From Roridomyces roridus (taxonomy: Eukaryota > Basidiomycota > Agaricomycetes > Agaricales > Mycenaceae): 64,000 nt of DNA. The stretch spans positions 62,001-126,000 of the forward strand of contig JARKIF010000071.1 of assembly GCA_029378245.1 (NCBI GenBank), given 5' to 3'. Positions 8,790 through 19,510 of the stretch are shown piece by piece. A program made the translations under genes and the position numbers. Under the pieces are notes generated by a model. The model saw nothing but the letters and a program-made list of their open reading frames with translations. It was not told the origin of the DNA and ran no database searches. Every line of letters begins with the position of its first letter. Positions within the stretch are counted from its first letter, which is position 1.

Positions 8790-10782
8790 ATGGCTTTGAC
8801 CAAATCCGCAGCGCTTGCATCCACTCCCCTCTTCCAAATAGACTCGGTAGCTCTCCCCTGGAGGGACCGTATCAAGTTGTCCTATGATCGAGCGAGAGCG
8901 ATTTCCCGACTTTACGGTACGTCCAGACTAGATCCTCCAGCCTTCACAGACCACCAAAAATTCCAACTTAGACCTGAACATGAACGATGTTCTCACTGTA
9001 TCACAAAAGTACTGGGCATTTCAGAGGGATCCTATTCATACCATGGATGGTGCCGCTGCGACGCTACTCACTATCCATTACAACCTCTGTCTCGGCACAA
9101 TCAGCATGTTTCCAGAAAGTAAAGCCGAGCTCGTGAAGAAGCTTCTCGCCTTTGAGGTTTCGTGAGTGACTGATGCATTCGGAGTCAATACCGTTGACGC
9201 ATTGATGAATTTCAGAGGTCAATATTGCTTGACTGAAGTGGGCCACGGACTAGATGCCATGCATCTTGAGACAACGGCAACTTTGCTTGAGACGGGCGAG
9301 TTGGAAATCAACACCCCCACCGAGGCAGCGGCAAAGTTCGTCGTCAGTCATTCGTTTCCCCAAGACTCATCACGAGTGCAGATTCATGCCACCGACCACG
9401 CCCTGTGGAATGCCTTGCGTAGCCGTAGTCTTTGCGCGGCTGATTGTCCACGGGGTTGATAAAGGGATCAGAGCTATCTTGGTCCCGTTACACGACGGTC
9501 GCGAGATGTTCCCTGGTATAACAGCAAAGTGAGTTCATTTCATTCTCGAATTTTGACCCTGAGATGTCTGACCATTACCTCTAGAGCGCTCTCACCCCGA
9601 GGCGGATCCCAACCAGTCGAGCATGCTCTCACGTACTTCCAGCGCGTCCGAGTACCCGGCAGGTCACTTCTGGGCCAGATAGACGGCAAGGCATTGGACC
9701 CGAAGACTGCTTTCACGCACAATATTTTCCGAGTTGTCGTAGGCATTCTGTCCATGGGTGCTCTCGCTCTGTCCGGACTGCACGTATCCAGCTACGTCGC
9801 CGGAACATACAGCATGCGCCGCGTTGTCAACGACTCGGTTACCCACCAGCCCAAGCCCATCATCGCTTTCAGCACACAGAAGATACCAGTGTTGACGGCG
9901 CTCGCACAGATCTTTGTTCTTGAGGCATTTTGCAACCAGACGTACGAGGCGTTTGTCGCCGCCGAGAATATACAGGAGAAGCATTTCATTGCGGCGGTTT
10001 TCAAGACGACAGTCTGTTCGCATGCATTTCAAAATTTCTCAGCGCTGGGAGATAGGTGTGGAGCGCAAGGCCTGTTCGGGGTGAATCAGATTTCGGGGGT
10101 TCATGTGAGTCTTCCCGTTGTGATGTGGTTCAAAGTAAGTCTGAAGAAAAATTTACAGCAAGATATTCGGGGCGCTTCCATTGCCGAAGGAGACATTCTG
10201 GGCATTTCAATTCGTAAGTCCAGCAACCATTAGTGCAAGCAGAAGTCCATAACCTTTACAGGGTTTGCCATGGACCTGATTATGGGCCGTGTTTCGGCCC
10301 CGGCCTCTTCAGATCCAACAGGCATTTTATTCCAGCATGAAAGTTCCATCCGGGCGGAATTCCGAGAAATCGTCCGGAGTGCCGGTAAAACCCACTCCAG
10401 GGAGGCTGTCGACAGTTTGATTCTACCTCGATGCCAGGAGCTTATCTGCGCTGTGGGGGATCGTCTCGCCGTTGAAGCAGCGCGACAGCGCAACGTCGAT
10501 CCGCTCCTCATCGATCTCTACATCGCAAGTGTGGTGAAAGAGGATGCTGCGTGGTTTTCTGAACACGCTCGGCTTTCGCAAGGGACGCAGAGGAGGATGG
10601 AGAGAGAGGCGGTGGAGGCGTTGTATCCGCAGCTACAGAGTATGCTGGAGAGGTTGGAGATTGCCGAGTATGTGACTGCACCTATCGTGTCGGATGAACG
10701 GTGGAGGAGCCATGTTAGAGGTCTTCCTTCGTTTAAGGGTGGCAATGGCACAGAGTCCGCGGTTGTAGAGCCTTGGTTATGA
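8790..10782 (+). CDS. Acyl-CoA oxidase/dehydrogenase-like flavoprotein (ACAD-A)
   Basis: Seven exons: 8790-8916, 8972-9161, 9216-9335, 9382-9528, 9585-10104, 10159-10213, 10262-10782; 559 aa. The fold is that of acyl-CoA oxidases/dehydrogenases: FAD/substrate segment GQYCLTEVGHGLDAMHLETT (107-126, compare TELGHGSN in acyl-CoA oxidases), central PRGGSQPVEHALTYF, and DRCGAQGLF followed by GASIAEGD, where Glu378 lies where the catalytic base is expected. Such enzymes introduce a trans-2 double bond into acyl-CoAs. No SKL-type peroxisomal signal is seen (it ends EPWL). ACAD-B (14.4-17.8 kb) and ACAD-C (46.9 kb) share every exon boundary that survives. A role in specialised metabolism rather than bulk beta-oxidation is an inference. 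Confidence 0.85.
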
Positions 10783-10869
10783 TTTGAGGAGAACCACCAG
10801 GGGAATGTCCCAGGCAGGACTTTCGATAGATCCAGAGGCCAAATAGAGAGTACTAGAACCCAACGCCGA

Positions 10870-10945
10870 GTAGGGTCTTCCGCCGTTCGAAGGCAAGAGT
10901 GGCCCAGAGTCTGCGGTTGTAGAGGCTCAGTTGGGATGTATACGA
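10870..10945 (+). pseudogene. Relic of an ACAD 3' end
   Basis: Downstream of the ACAD-A stop, the text reads PFEGKSGPESAVVEAQLG, a second version of the gene tail SFKGGNGTESAVVEPWL. Only ~20 codons remain. It looks like the scar of an unequal exchange between ACAD copies. Confidence 0.55.
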
Positions 10946-12059
10946 TTGTCCCAGCCAGAAAATGTGGAGCAATTTCAGTGGCGATACAGTCCATATGAGT
11001 GAGAACGCCAGGACCCCGGCTGAGCACGTCATTGAGGTCCGAGAAACGTTCCGTTACGCTCGCCGGTCGGAGCACAGGAGGAGTCCGAATTGGATTGTTG
11101 AATGGGTGAGGATAATTTGGCAGTCCTCGGAGGGTGATGGTGAATGAGCGGGGTGGGGGGGATTTATTATACTCGCGAGGTCCACGACATGAACGACGAG
11201 TCTACCGAAGACAAACAAGTATGTACGAGGAGGGTGGTCATCCTCCCATAACAATACCAGATGCCAACGGAACGCATACTCATTCCAGGGGTGTGATCAC
11301 CGCAAGACGCTGAGCATACTGAGCACGGCCGGCCCTCGGTAGAACGAGAGCAGGATCACCGGTTAAAACCCTGTGGGCAGCTTGGGGTTCCCCTTCCACA
11401 GTAGCAGTGCTCTTTTGGCAACTGCAAATCCCCAGGATCCACCGTACCCAGCAGGGTGAGAGACGCCGTGAGACGGATGGTGGTACAGAAGAAACCTGTG
11501 TCGATGCACTGATTGCCGAGTGACTGCTGATCAATTCTTTCCTGGAGTCAGACTCACAGTAGTGAGTCACTCGGTCGGCGTGCCAGAGCCTCAGCCTGAT
11601 AAGAGAGGCTTCGTTGTGCTCTTTTATCGGCGCTGGACTCATACGCTCAAGAAAAAGCGAAACCCTGTGTTGGCAAATACTTGGTGCCCGAATCGAACGG
11701 TCTCCCCATGAATCAATTCCCGGGGACGCACTGTAAGCTCCACGTGTTCTCCAATTTCTGGGCTTAGAATCCGCCGCCTCCGCAGCTTTCCAGCACTTTT
11801 CCGTGCTCGAAGTTGACACAATACGTAGCATGGGTTTTTCCTCTTCTTTTTCAACAGCTCCGCCAGTTGGCCTCCTTGGACTTAGTGCAATTGGACGGCG
11901 TTGCCGTATACCATGAGCCCGGAGACTTTGAAAAGCCAAAAAGCCACGGATCAACAGAGTCGATGAACGAGGTCAAGTTCAACTGTGCTTTGCCGAAGGC
12001 TGCCGAAAGATTGGTCATCGATCAGATCTTTGTCAGGACCACTTGCCGCGAAACCACGA
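10946..12059. other. Intergenic, one T-arm-like copy
   Basis: No gene supported. A minus-strand T-arm-like core (GAGACC then GTTCGATTCGGGC) lies at 11686-11706, followed on that strand by a TTTTT run. Confidence 0.5.
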
Positions 12060-12720
12060 CCAGTACACCAAAGCAACGTTCCCACTCACGGAGCCACTCA
12101 GGTGCAGAATCTCCCTCAAGAACTCATTGAAAAGGTGATAGACCTCTTCATTGCTCAATGATGCCGACTCGGACATCCCACCCAAGGGGGCATCGGGATC
12201 GGAATTTCGGATATAGGGTCGAAAAGTTTTTTTTCGACCCTGGCTGAACCCCATGAGACGGGTCTCGCGGTGGACATGGTCTCGGGGCCATCCGAGCCAT
12301 ATCTGTTTACGAGAGCAGGAACAGTACGTTCTCCTCCTCGCTGAATGCTCGTTGTCCCGAATGCTGATGATGGGCAGTATTGGCCCCCGCAAACTCCTCT
12401 CACATACCAGCACCAACCTCACTAACGTTGCTTTCTCTTGTTTCGAAACAGAGATCAAGGACATTCCGTCCTATCTCGATAATCTCCCCGCCTCGGATTG
12501 GAATTCCATCAAGGTATACGTCCAGAACTACCCAATCGAGTTACTTGGGCCGACATCGACGAGCGATTCCACCACTTGCGTAAATTCGCTGTCTTCGCTT
12601 TCCGCTCATGCAAGCTCCTGACGCAGGACACGAGGCATTGGCTGCCGGAGGTGGATGCAAGGGGATTCTCAATCTCGAGGTGTGAGGAGTCCATTGAGGG
12701 TGGGTCCGTTATTATTTCCC
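12060..12720 (+). pseudogene. F-box-like gene relic
   Basis: LPQELIEKVIDLFI (about 12104) is an F-box start, ending at an in-frame stop. Further on, different frames match the intact ORF at 18279-18809: HTSTNLTNVAFSCFETEI (about 12409) versus HTSINLTNLAFSCFATEI, then after a frameshift FRSCKLLTQDTRHWLPEVDA versus FRSRTLLTKETRHWLPEADA. It is the block-1 partner of that ORF in the tandem duplication with the ACAD genes. Confidence 0.65.
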
Positions 12721-12915
12721 AAAAATCGCTGATTCACCGTATCGTCTGACAGAATGTGGATCTGCTCCTTGGCGGCGCGCGCGACGTGTCGTGCATGGCG
12801 GGGCGGAGTGCTCTTGTCTTCAGATAATCCTCTCCTGGCTAAAAGCTTTGATGCTTTGAATGCCCGCCGCGCGGTTTAGAGGCGCCCTGGCCTAAGACGT
12901 CTCAAAAGATGATGC

Positions 12916-12930
12916 GTGAATCGAACGGGC
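12916..12930 (-). repeat. Decayed T-arm-like core
   Basis: Minus strand GCCCGTTCGATTCAC followed by a TTTT run; the stem is partly lost. Confidence 0.35.
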
Positions 12931-12984
12931 TTCCCCGCTCAATCTCATTCAGCCCACCGCGCCGTGGTATAATCGTTCATCTAA

Positions 12985-14380
12985 GTCTCGCACCTGCGTC
13001 TACAGCATTGCGGACCCAGCATTGCGGAAACTGTTGGAATACGGCTCATCAGTATGCCAGCATGCCCTGGCGATGGCCGATGAATCGAATATACTAATGA
13101 CTCTATGTAGGATGGGCCAGACCAGGAGGATCTTTCAGAATGTATGTCGTGCGCAGTTGGCATTGAGCGTTACCTCCTATGGCGAGATTAATTCCAATAC
13201 AGCTATGATTTGGAGTTTTCCGCTCAGTATTCATCCACAACCAAAACAGCAACAACCACGACCACATTCATCCACAGTGGTTCCTCTGAGATGCGGCACT
13301 TACTCAGTGCAGGAGACCCCGTTCGACTCGGGACTCGGTGATCCATGGTGGTTAAAAAATCTCTATCCCCTTGGTCTTTCCCTCCCAGTCCGCTCGGCAT
13401 CGGCGCGGTATTCAGTTCAAAGATCCGACCCGACACTCACAAGCCCTGTCCCCGTCCGCCGCTTGGGAATAGACGGCTGGATTCCCACAAAGAGGATAAG
13501 AACCCAAATAAATGTGTACTGCTTCGTCCCGATTGGAACGGGAGTACGGCCAACTTTTGTGTGGACGCACTCCAACGTTTTCCAGGTTCACGTTGTTTCA
13601 ATCGGTCAGAAATTTAGGTGGAAACGTTGAAAATTGAATATTAGGTGTGGGGCATAGCGGTGTGCGCTTTCCTGCTCCATTCTTGACACCAACATGACAC
13701 GGGGTTGGAACTTGGCGGTGACGGACGAGGCAGATGAAAGTTCGGCGGGACAACTACCTATCGTACCATAGTCAAATGGCAATACCGAGTCCCGTATGCG
13801 GTCTCTCATGCGTGATTATCGCGTGCGTGTACGTCAGTCCCTTCACTCATGCAACGCATTGGAATGCGTGAATGCATTCTTCCGGTTTGACCGTTTGAGA
13901 GACCGGATTCCCGACCGCCGGTCGGCCAATTGCAATTGCTCTTGGGATTGAAGATGACACAACTCCGTTGACAACGTTGTAGCCTTGATCCGCACCGGGG
14001 CGGGGGCCCGCCATGGGTCGCGGAGTTGTCGCGGAGACGGGTCATCCATTTGACGACATGCCTGTATCCTCAGTGAAACTCGAGTCTGGATACGTGAGAC
14101 TAAATAGGTCACGGCGGGGCCGGGTGGACGATATGCACACGCCATGACCCAAGGGTACCCGTCGGTACCGATGGAATGTGTCGTGCTCACAATTCAAAAT
14201 TGAGGAGGAGAATTTGGAGCGCTCCTGCGACGTTGAAAATGAGTCCGGTTCATTTGAGTTGACTAGTCACTAGTGTTTACTTCCGACTGGCCTGGTGAAA
14301 AGGAAAAGACTTGTTACGGTTCTCTGCCGGCCGGGGTAGCAACGCAAGGATGCCGCCGAAAACGACAAGGTAAACTTATT
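12985..14380 (+). repeat. Duplicated block upstream of ACAD-B
   Basis: Direct repeat of 8090-8740, expanded by unrelated sequence at 13450-14270. Contains a T-arm hairpin at 13318-13332 (CCCG, TTCGACT, CGGG) preceded by GGAGACC, as in the 3' half of tRNA-Asp. No surviving gene. Confidence 0.7.
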
Positions 14381-14420
14381 TAAGATGCTTCAGGTCTATT
14401 CCATTCTTCCATCATCTGGC

Positions 14421-17400
14421 ATGGTTTCGACCAAATCCGCAGTGCTTGCCTCCACTCCCCTCTTCCAACGACACTCGACAGCTCTCCCCTGGACGGACCG
14501 GATTAAGTTGTCCTATGATCGAGCGAGAGCGATTTCCCGACTTTACGGTACGTTCCTGAGCTACTCCGGCTCCAGAGACCGACCAAAATTCCCTCAGACC
14601 TTGAGATGAACGATGTTCTCACCGTATCGGAGAAGTACTGGGCATTCCAGAGAGACCCCATCCACCTCATGGATGGTGCCGCTGGGACGCTGCTCACCAT
14701 CCATTACAACCTCTGTCTCGGCACGATCAGCATGTTTCCAGAAGGCAAAGCCGAGCTCGTCAAGAAGCTTCTTGCATTTGAGATTTCGTGAGTGACTGTG
14801 CATTTTGCTTTAACGTGACCACCAACACGTAGATTCAACTCCAGAGGACAATATTGCTTGACTGAACTGGGCCATGGACTAGATGCCATTCATCTCGAGA
14901 CGACGGCAACTCTGCTTGAGACAGGCGAGTTGGAAATTAATACCCCTACTGAGGCAGCTGCAAAGTTCGTCGTCCTTCATTTTTTTTTTCCCGCGTGAGA
15001 TCTCGAGACTCATCACAAGTCCAGGTTCATGCCCCCGACCACGCCGTCTGGAATCCCTTGCGTCGCCGTAGTCTTTGCGCGGCTCATCGTCAACGGTGTT
15101 GATAAAGGGATCAAACCCATCCTGGTACCGCTGCACGACGGCCGTGAGATGTACCCTGGTGTGACATCCAAGTGAGCGCATTTCTTGTTGCCCTTTTATG
15201 GCACATATATATGGCACATATATATGGCACATATATGGCACATATACTGTAAAATAATTATTGGAACTCATTTGGATTGCATGTTCATGTGGTAATCTGG
15301 TTTTGGAGCGCAACTTCAGGTTGGCAGACATCTGGGTCCCAACATTTTGTACTTTGAGCTGGTCACTGCCTGGATTCCGGTCTCCACGGCCAGGTCTGGT
15401 GTGATAATCTAGGAATGCTGATAGGTGATTTTCCGGCTTGAGCGATCCAGTAGATGTTAATCACAAGATCTTATCAGTTCATCACTATATGACAGTAAAT
15501 CAATGTGCTTTACTCTTCCCAAATACAATGCTGGAGCAGCGTAGATAATACTCTGAGTAGACAAGACGTGCCTTCGCTTCGCTCCGGCAGCATTGAATGA
15601 ACGCCGGATGGACATTGGAATCTGCTCGATTTTGGACAACCCCAAGACCACTGTCGAGTGGCCAGCATTGAACAAATATACATTTTGGCTAGGTACATCA
15701 ACAACACCTAAGCGGTACATGGGGCATTCGTTCTTCCCACTGGATATCTACGGCCAAAAAACTATCAGACTCGGAAAGGGACAGAGAAAAGAAAGACACG
15801 TGGACTTACATTCCTGTTTGAACCCTTGCCGCCTGGATCCCACACGCAGTCACGCCCTACGCTTTACCTTGCATCTTGTGTTGCACTCGCACTGTCTGGT
15901 GGTCGGGAGCAGGAAGGCTCAATCGGGGGACACATTGAGGCTCACACCTTAGAGTTGCTTGAGTTGAATAGGAGGACGCCGGAGCGTACCACGCACGGCT
16001 TCAAGGGAGACACAGGCTGGTGGAGGCTAGGTACATACCTCCGATCAGGCCGTGTGGCGCGGCGCACAACGGCCAGTTTGGCAAGCGACGCGTCTACTCG
16101 AGCCGGGTGAGTTTACAGTCAACCGAGTGAGGAGAGCGCCACGCGCCATCGCACCCCGAATCTTCCCCACGCCGAGTGTAGCAGAAATGCGAAACTGAGC
16201 AGATGATAGCAGGGAGAGATTCGGCCATTGTGCCGGGACCGTGGGTGAAGACGGCGACGTTGGGGAAGCCAGGCTCGTATGAAAACCGAGGGACACAGCT
16301 CAGGCAGAAAGTTGGGATGTGATGGGGGGTTCGCGAAGGAGCTGGCTTGAAGAGACTTGAGACAAAACCCGATAGATCCATCATACCAGGGAGCCGCGCA
16401 ATTGATGGATTCCAGATGGATTTTGAGGCTTGAGCCTTCCCGACGACCAGAATGAATAGCAGGTAGCAGGAAGGGGTGTAAGAGGAAAGTGGGGAACCGA
16501 CGGCCAGGGGTCCTCTATGTACGATGCCATGCCGGTGACGCGTCATCTTGCGGCCAATGATGGCTCCACTCCTGCTCCGTGTTATCAGCTGCGATCTGTC
16601 CCGACAGCTGTAGAGTTGGTGATGGCTGTCGCGGGAATGGAAGGGAAGCAGTTCAAAAGCTGTAGAGAAGCTGTAGAAAGGCCCTTCAAAGAGGGAGATG
16701 AGCGTAGATGGAAAGTCCATACGGAGATGGAGCCAAACTGATTGACATTTGGCCAAAGAATCGAGAGCCATTTCGTTAAAGAACGGATAACAGACAGAAG
16801 CAATGGATTTACTACTCAAATGCCAAACCCATGCAGAGCACAAGCGGAACAAGGCAAAGACACGGAGCATTTTTTCGCAATCCCGGTCTGGATGATAGCC
16901 CATCAGTGTCGCATGGGTGGCCGCATCCTCGGCAGATCGGCAGTCAATGTCGAGAAATGAAAAGTCTTTCTCTGAAAAGTGTTGAACTCTCTTCAGATGC
17001 TCCCCAAAAAGCCAGCCTCAAGATGCTACCCAAACTACCGAGCCAGGACTGAGTTGGGATCCAGAAGCTGGGCTCCCAGCGGATGTTCCCGCAACAATTA
17101 TTTTACAGTATATCGCCCATAGTTTTGCAGCAAGATATTCGTGGCGCTTCCATTGCCGAGGGAGACATTCTGGGCATTTCAATCCGTGAGTCCAAAGACC
17201 ATTGGTGCGAGCCAAATCCATAACCTTGTAGGGTTTGCCATCGACCTCATCATGGGCCGTGTTTCGGCCCCGGCCTCTTTATATCCAGAAGACATTTTGT
17301 TCCAGCACGAAAGCTCCATCCTTGCAGAGCTTCGTGAAATCATCCGGAGTGCTGGGAGAGCCCACGGTAGGGAGGCTATCGACAGGTTGATTCTCCCCCG

Positions 17401-17752
17401 ATGCCAGGAGCTCATCCGAGCCGTTGGGGATCGTCTCGCCGTGGAAGCAGCGCGTCAACGCAACGTCGACCCGCTCGTGGTGGATCTATACATCGCAAGT
17501 GTGGTGAAAGAGGATGGCGCGTGGTTTTCCGAGCACGGTGGGATTTCACAGGAGACGCAGAGGAGGATGGAGAGGGAGGCAGTGGAAGCGTTGTATCCGC
17601 GACTGCGGAGTTTGCTGGATAGGCTGGAGATTGCGGAGTATGTGACTGCCCCTATCGTCTCGGACGAACGGTGGAAGAGCCATGTTAAAGGTCTTCCGTC
17701 GTTCGAAGCCAGGAGTCGCACAGACTCGGCGGTTGTAGAGGCGCGGTTGTGA
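14421..17752 (+). pseudogene. ACAD-B, acyl-CoA-oxidase-like gene with exon 5 replaced
   Basis: Exons 1-4 are intact (14421-14547, 14598-14787, 14845-14964, 15025-15171), as are exons 6 and 7 (17131-17185, 17232-17752). Each has exactly the length of its ACAD-A counterpart, an open frame and good splice sites. The ~520-nt exon 5, which carries the central domain from PRGG to the NQIS region, is absent; in its place, from inside intron 4 to inside intron 5, lies a TIR-bounded element (15197-17121). Splicing exon 4 to exon 6 would shift the frame, so no full enzyme can be made. The lack of other lesions suggests recent loss. The remaining 5' part has the FAD motif GQYCLTELGHGLDA and the 3' part has GASIAEGD. 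Confidence 0.85.
15197..17121. mobile_element. TIR element inside ACAD-B (TATGG family)
   Basis: The left end has TATGGCACATAT repeated four times (15197-15245), leading into ATATACTGTAAAATAATTA. The right end, read inverted from 17121, is TATGGGCGATATACTGTAAAA followed by TAATTGTTG. These imperfect ~30-bp terminal inverted repeats match those of elements at 33115-33957 and 48976-50569. No target-site duplication is seen, consistent with loss of ACAD exon 5 at the same place. The 1.9-kb interior has no recognised transposase; ORFs such as that on the minus strand at 16094-16903 show no known domain. Confidence 0.7.
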
Positions 17753-18278
17753 TTTCCAGGTAGCGATCTTCTCGATATATCTATGCAGAGGAACTATAGA
17801 GTGCTAGAACCAAATGCCGAGTCGCGAAGCTGAGTTTGAAAGAACATAGTGGAGAAACCTAAAGCCCGCCAGAAAAGGACTCAACCCGCATGAATTCCCA
17901 AAGCTGAGAGACGGTGCCCGTGTGTCAAGTCGAGTTGAGGTTAAATTTGAGACGGCTTGTAGACCCACAAGATAACGAGCTCACTGAACCCATCACATCG
18001 GATTGCCATATATGGTCTGATGGCTTCACCCGGATCGCATAAACGATCGGAAAATGATGTCAATCACTGTTTTTCCGAGGTGCCGAATTCCGGTCGTCAC
18101 CACCATCACCTGAATAACGGTGGACGGCCAAGTTCACCCTCAAGGGGAACCCGGCATTAGCCGTCTGGATTCATTCTCGCCAATCCCGGTGACGTTTCGC
18201 TCGGGCATGTGGCGAGACTAGAATAAAGGGTCGCAATAGTAACAACTTTTTAGTACGGTCCAGTGTTTATATCCCACG
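17753..18278. other. Intergenic, nothing recognised
   Basis: Presumed ACAD-B 3' flank and the promoter of the following ORF; no other feature recognised. Confidence 0.45.
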
Positions 18279-18809
18279 GTGCCAACTTCATCTTCCGCAG
18301 CATCATCCGAACATCCGGTTTCTTCGATGCCGCATCTGACTTCGCTGACTGCCGATCCACTCTGTGTTGACGGGACGTACCTGCAACGCGCTGGCCACAG
18401 CCTTCAGTCCATTCGGGCTATCGTCCTGCGCGAGTCAAACGGTAACGGTGCGGCCTTCGGCACTTTACCGGATGTTTGCTCACAATCTCCAGCGCAACCT
18501 CTCAAACGGCTCCTACAACATACCAGCATCAACCTCACCAACCTTGCTTTCTCCTGTTTCGCAACAGAGATCCCGGACATTCTGTCCTGTCTCCCCGCCT
18601 CCGACCGGGACACAATCACTGTATACCTCCAGAACTACAACTATCTAGTTCCTTGGACAGCCATCGACACCGAGTTGTCGCACGAGCGGTTTCAGCGCTT
18701 GCGTAGTTTCGCTGTCCTCGATTTCCGCTCACGCACTCTCCTGACGAAGGAGACGAGGCATTGGCTGCCGGAGGCGGATGCGAGGAGGATTCTGGATCTT
18801 GGTGTGTGA
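18279..18809 (+). CDS. Hypothetical protein, C-terminal part of an F-box-like family
   Basis: Open frame of 176 aa. The C-terminal half (HTSINLTNLAFSCFATEIPD to RHWLPEADARRILDLGV) matches the relic at 12409-12700, which is preceded by an F-box start; this ORF has no F-box. The first ~60 residues are Ser/Thr-rich and may not be genuine coding sequence. It follows ACAD-B as the relic follows ACAD-A, so it is the second copy of the tandem block. It could be a truncated pseudogene that happens to stay open. Confidence 0.4.
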   Translation: MPTSSSAASSEHPVSSMPHLTSLTADPLCVDGTYLQRAGHSLQSIRAIVLRESNGNGAAFGTLPDVCSQSPAQPLKRLLQHTSINLTNLAFSCFATEIPDILSCLPASDRDTITVYLQNYNYLVPWTAIDTELSHERFQRLRSFAVLDFRSRTLLTKETRHWLPEADARRILDLGV

Positions 18810-18961
18810 CGAGTCAATTGTGGGTGGGTTCATTTTATTTCCATGTCCGGAGCCTTCATCGCTGTTTCGCAGAATGCACAGCTCTTATCTCTGGATGATT
18901 TCCTCCTCGTCATGTAATAGCATCTATCGTTTGAACGCCCCACCTAATGGGCCCAACAACC

Positions 18962-19014
18962 CCTGCTAATAGGCAAGGCACCATACATATGTGGTGCCTT
19001 GCTAATTAGCAGGG
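18962..19014. repeat. 53-bp foldback hairpin
   Basis: CCCTGCTAAT ... GGCACCA, an 8-base loop (TACATATG), then TGGTGCC ... ATTAGCAGGG. Arms of about 23 bp pair almost perfectly, with a small offset (AATAGG versus AATTAG). It may be a transposon end or a cruciform-forming site; a function cannot be assigned. Confidence 0.65.
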
Positions 19015-19510
19015 AAAACTTTAAAAGGGCTATGGCCGAAGAAAAGGCCAGAGAAATGCTGAAGAAATACTGGACACCAAGTCCACTTGACTTGGTGGTG
19101 GACAAGTCCCTTGGTAGCTGGCCGAGGTCCAACGGCTTCTCGGCCGCTCATCCAAGGCGATCAAGAATTGATGGGATCAAAAAAGCGCATTTTACATGGC
19201 ATGACCAGGTCACGCTAGTTGGCAACTGAATCACACTGCCGGGTGATTCCATCAATTATCGATGGCATCAACAACAACCGAAGTTGTGGAGAAACCCCTG
19301 GGCTATAAGAGCTGTCAGTCAACTTGTACCTCCAGATGTCCCCATCATTTCAAAAAGGCAAGACAATCATGTCCTCTCTCAGTGGTAACTGGTAAGGACG
19401 AGTCTGGGTCCAGGGGAGCCCCAAGGCAGGTCTATCAATGTCTGCCTTCTCTAGTTGTATGTGTGTTTCTTTCCCTTCATTCTGATTTTGCTGTGGTCTA
19501 CAGTTCAACT
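19015..19510. other. Intergenic, nothing recognised
   Basis: Flank unique to the second HsbA block. No supported gene. Confidence 0.45.

Noticed and set aside
8790..10782. Initial idea that the ACAD genes were indoleamine dioxygenases
   Set aside because: The TE.GHG FAD segment, PRGG block and IAEGD motif fit the acyl-CoA oxidase/dehydrogenase family; no IDO haem-site pattern is seen.
11280..11954. 224-aa minus-strand ORF
   Set aside because: Low-complexity Ser/Arg-rich translation without domain or conserved match in the duplicated block.
15203..15245. CRISPR-like or satellite array
   Set aside because: Short repeats of a transposon terminus; no spacers, eukaryotic context.
16094..16903. 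269-aa minus-strand ORF inside the ACAD-B insertion
   Set aside because: No recognised motif, erratic composition, no splice or promoter context; likely chance ORF within a non-autonomous element.
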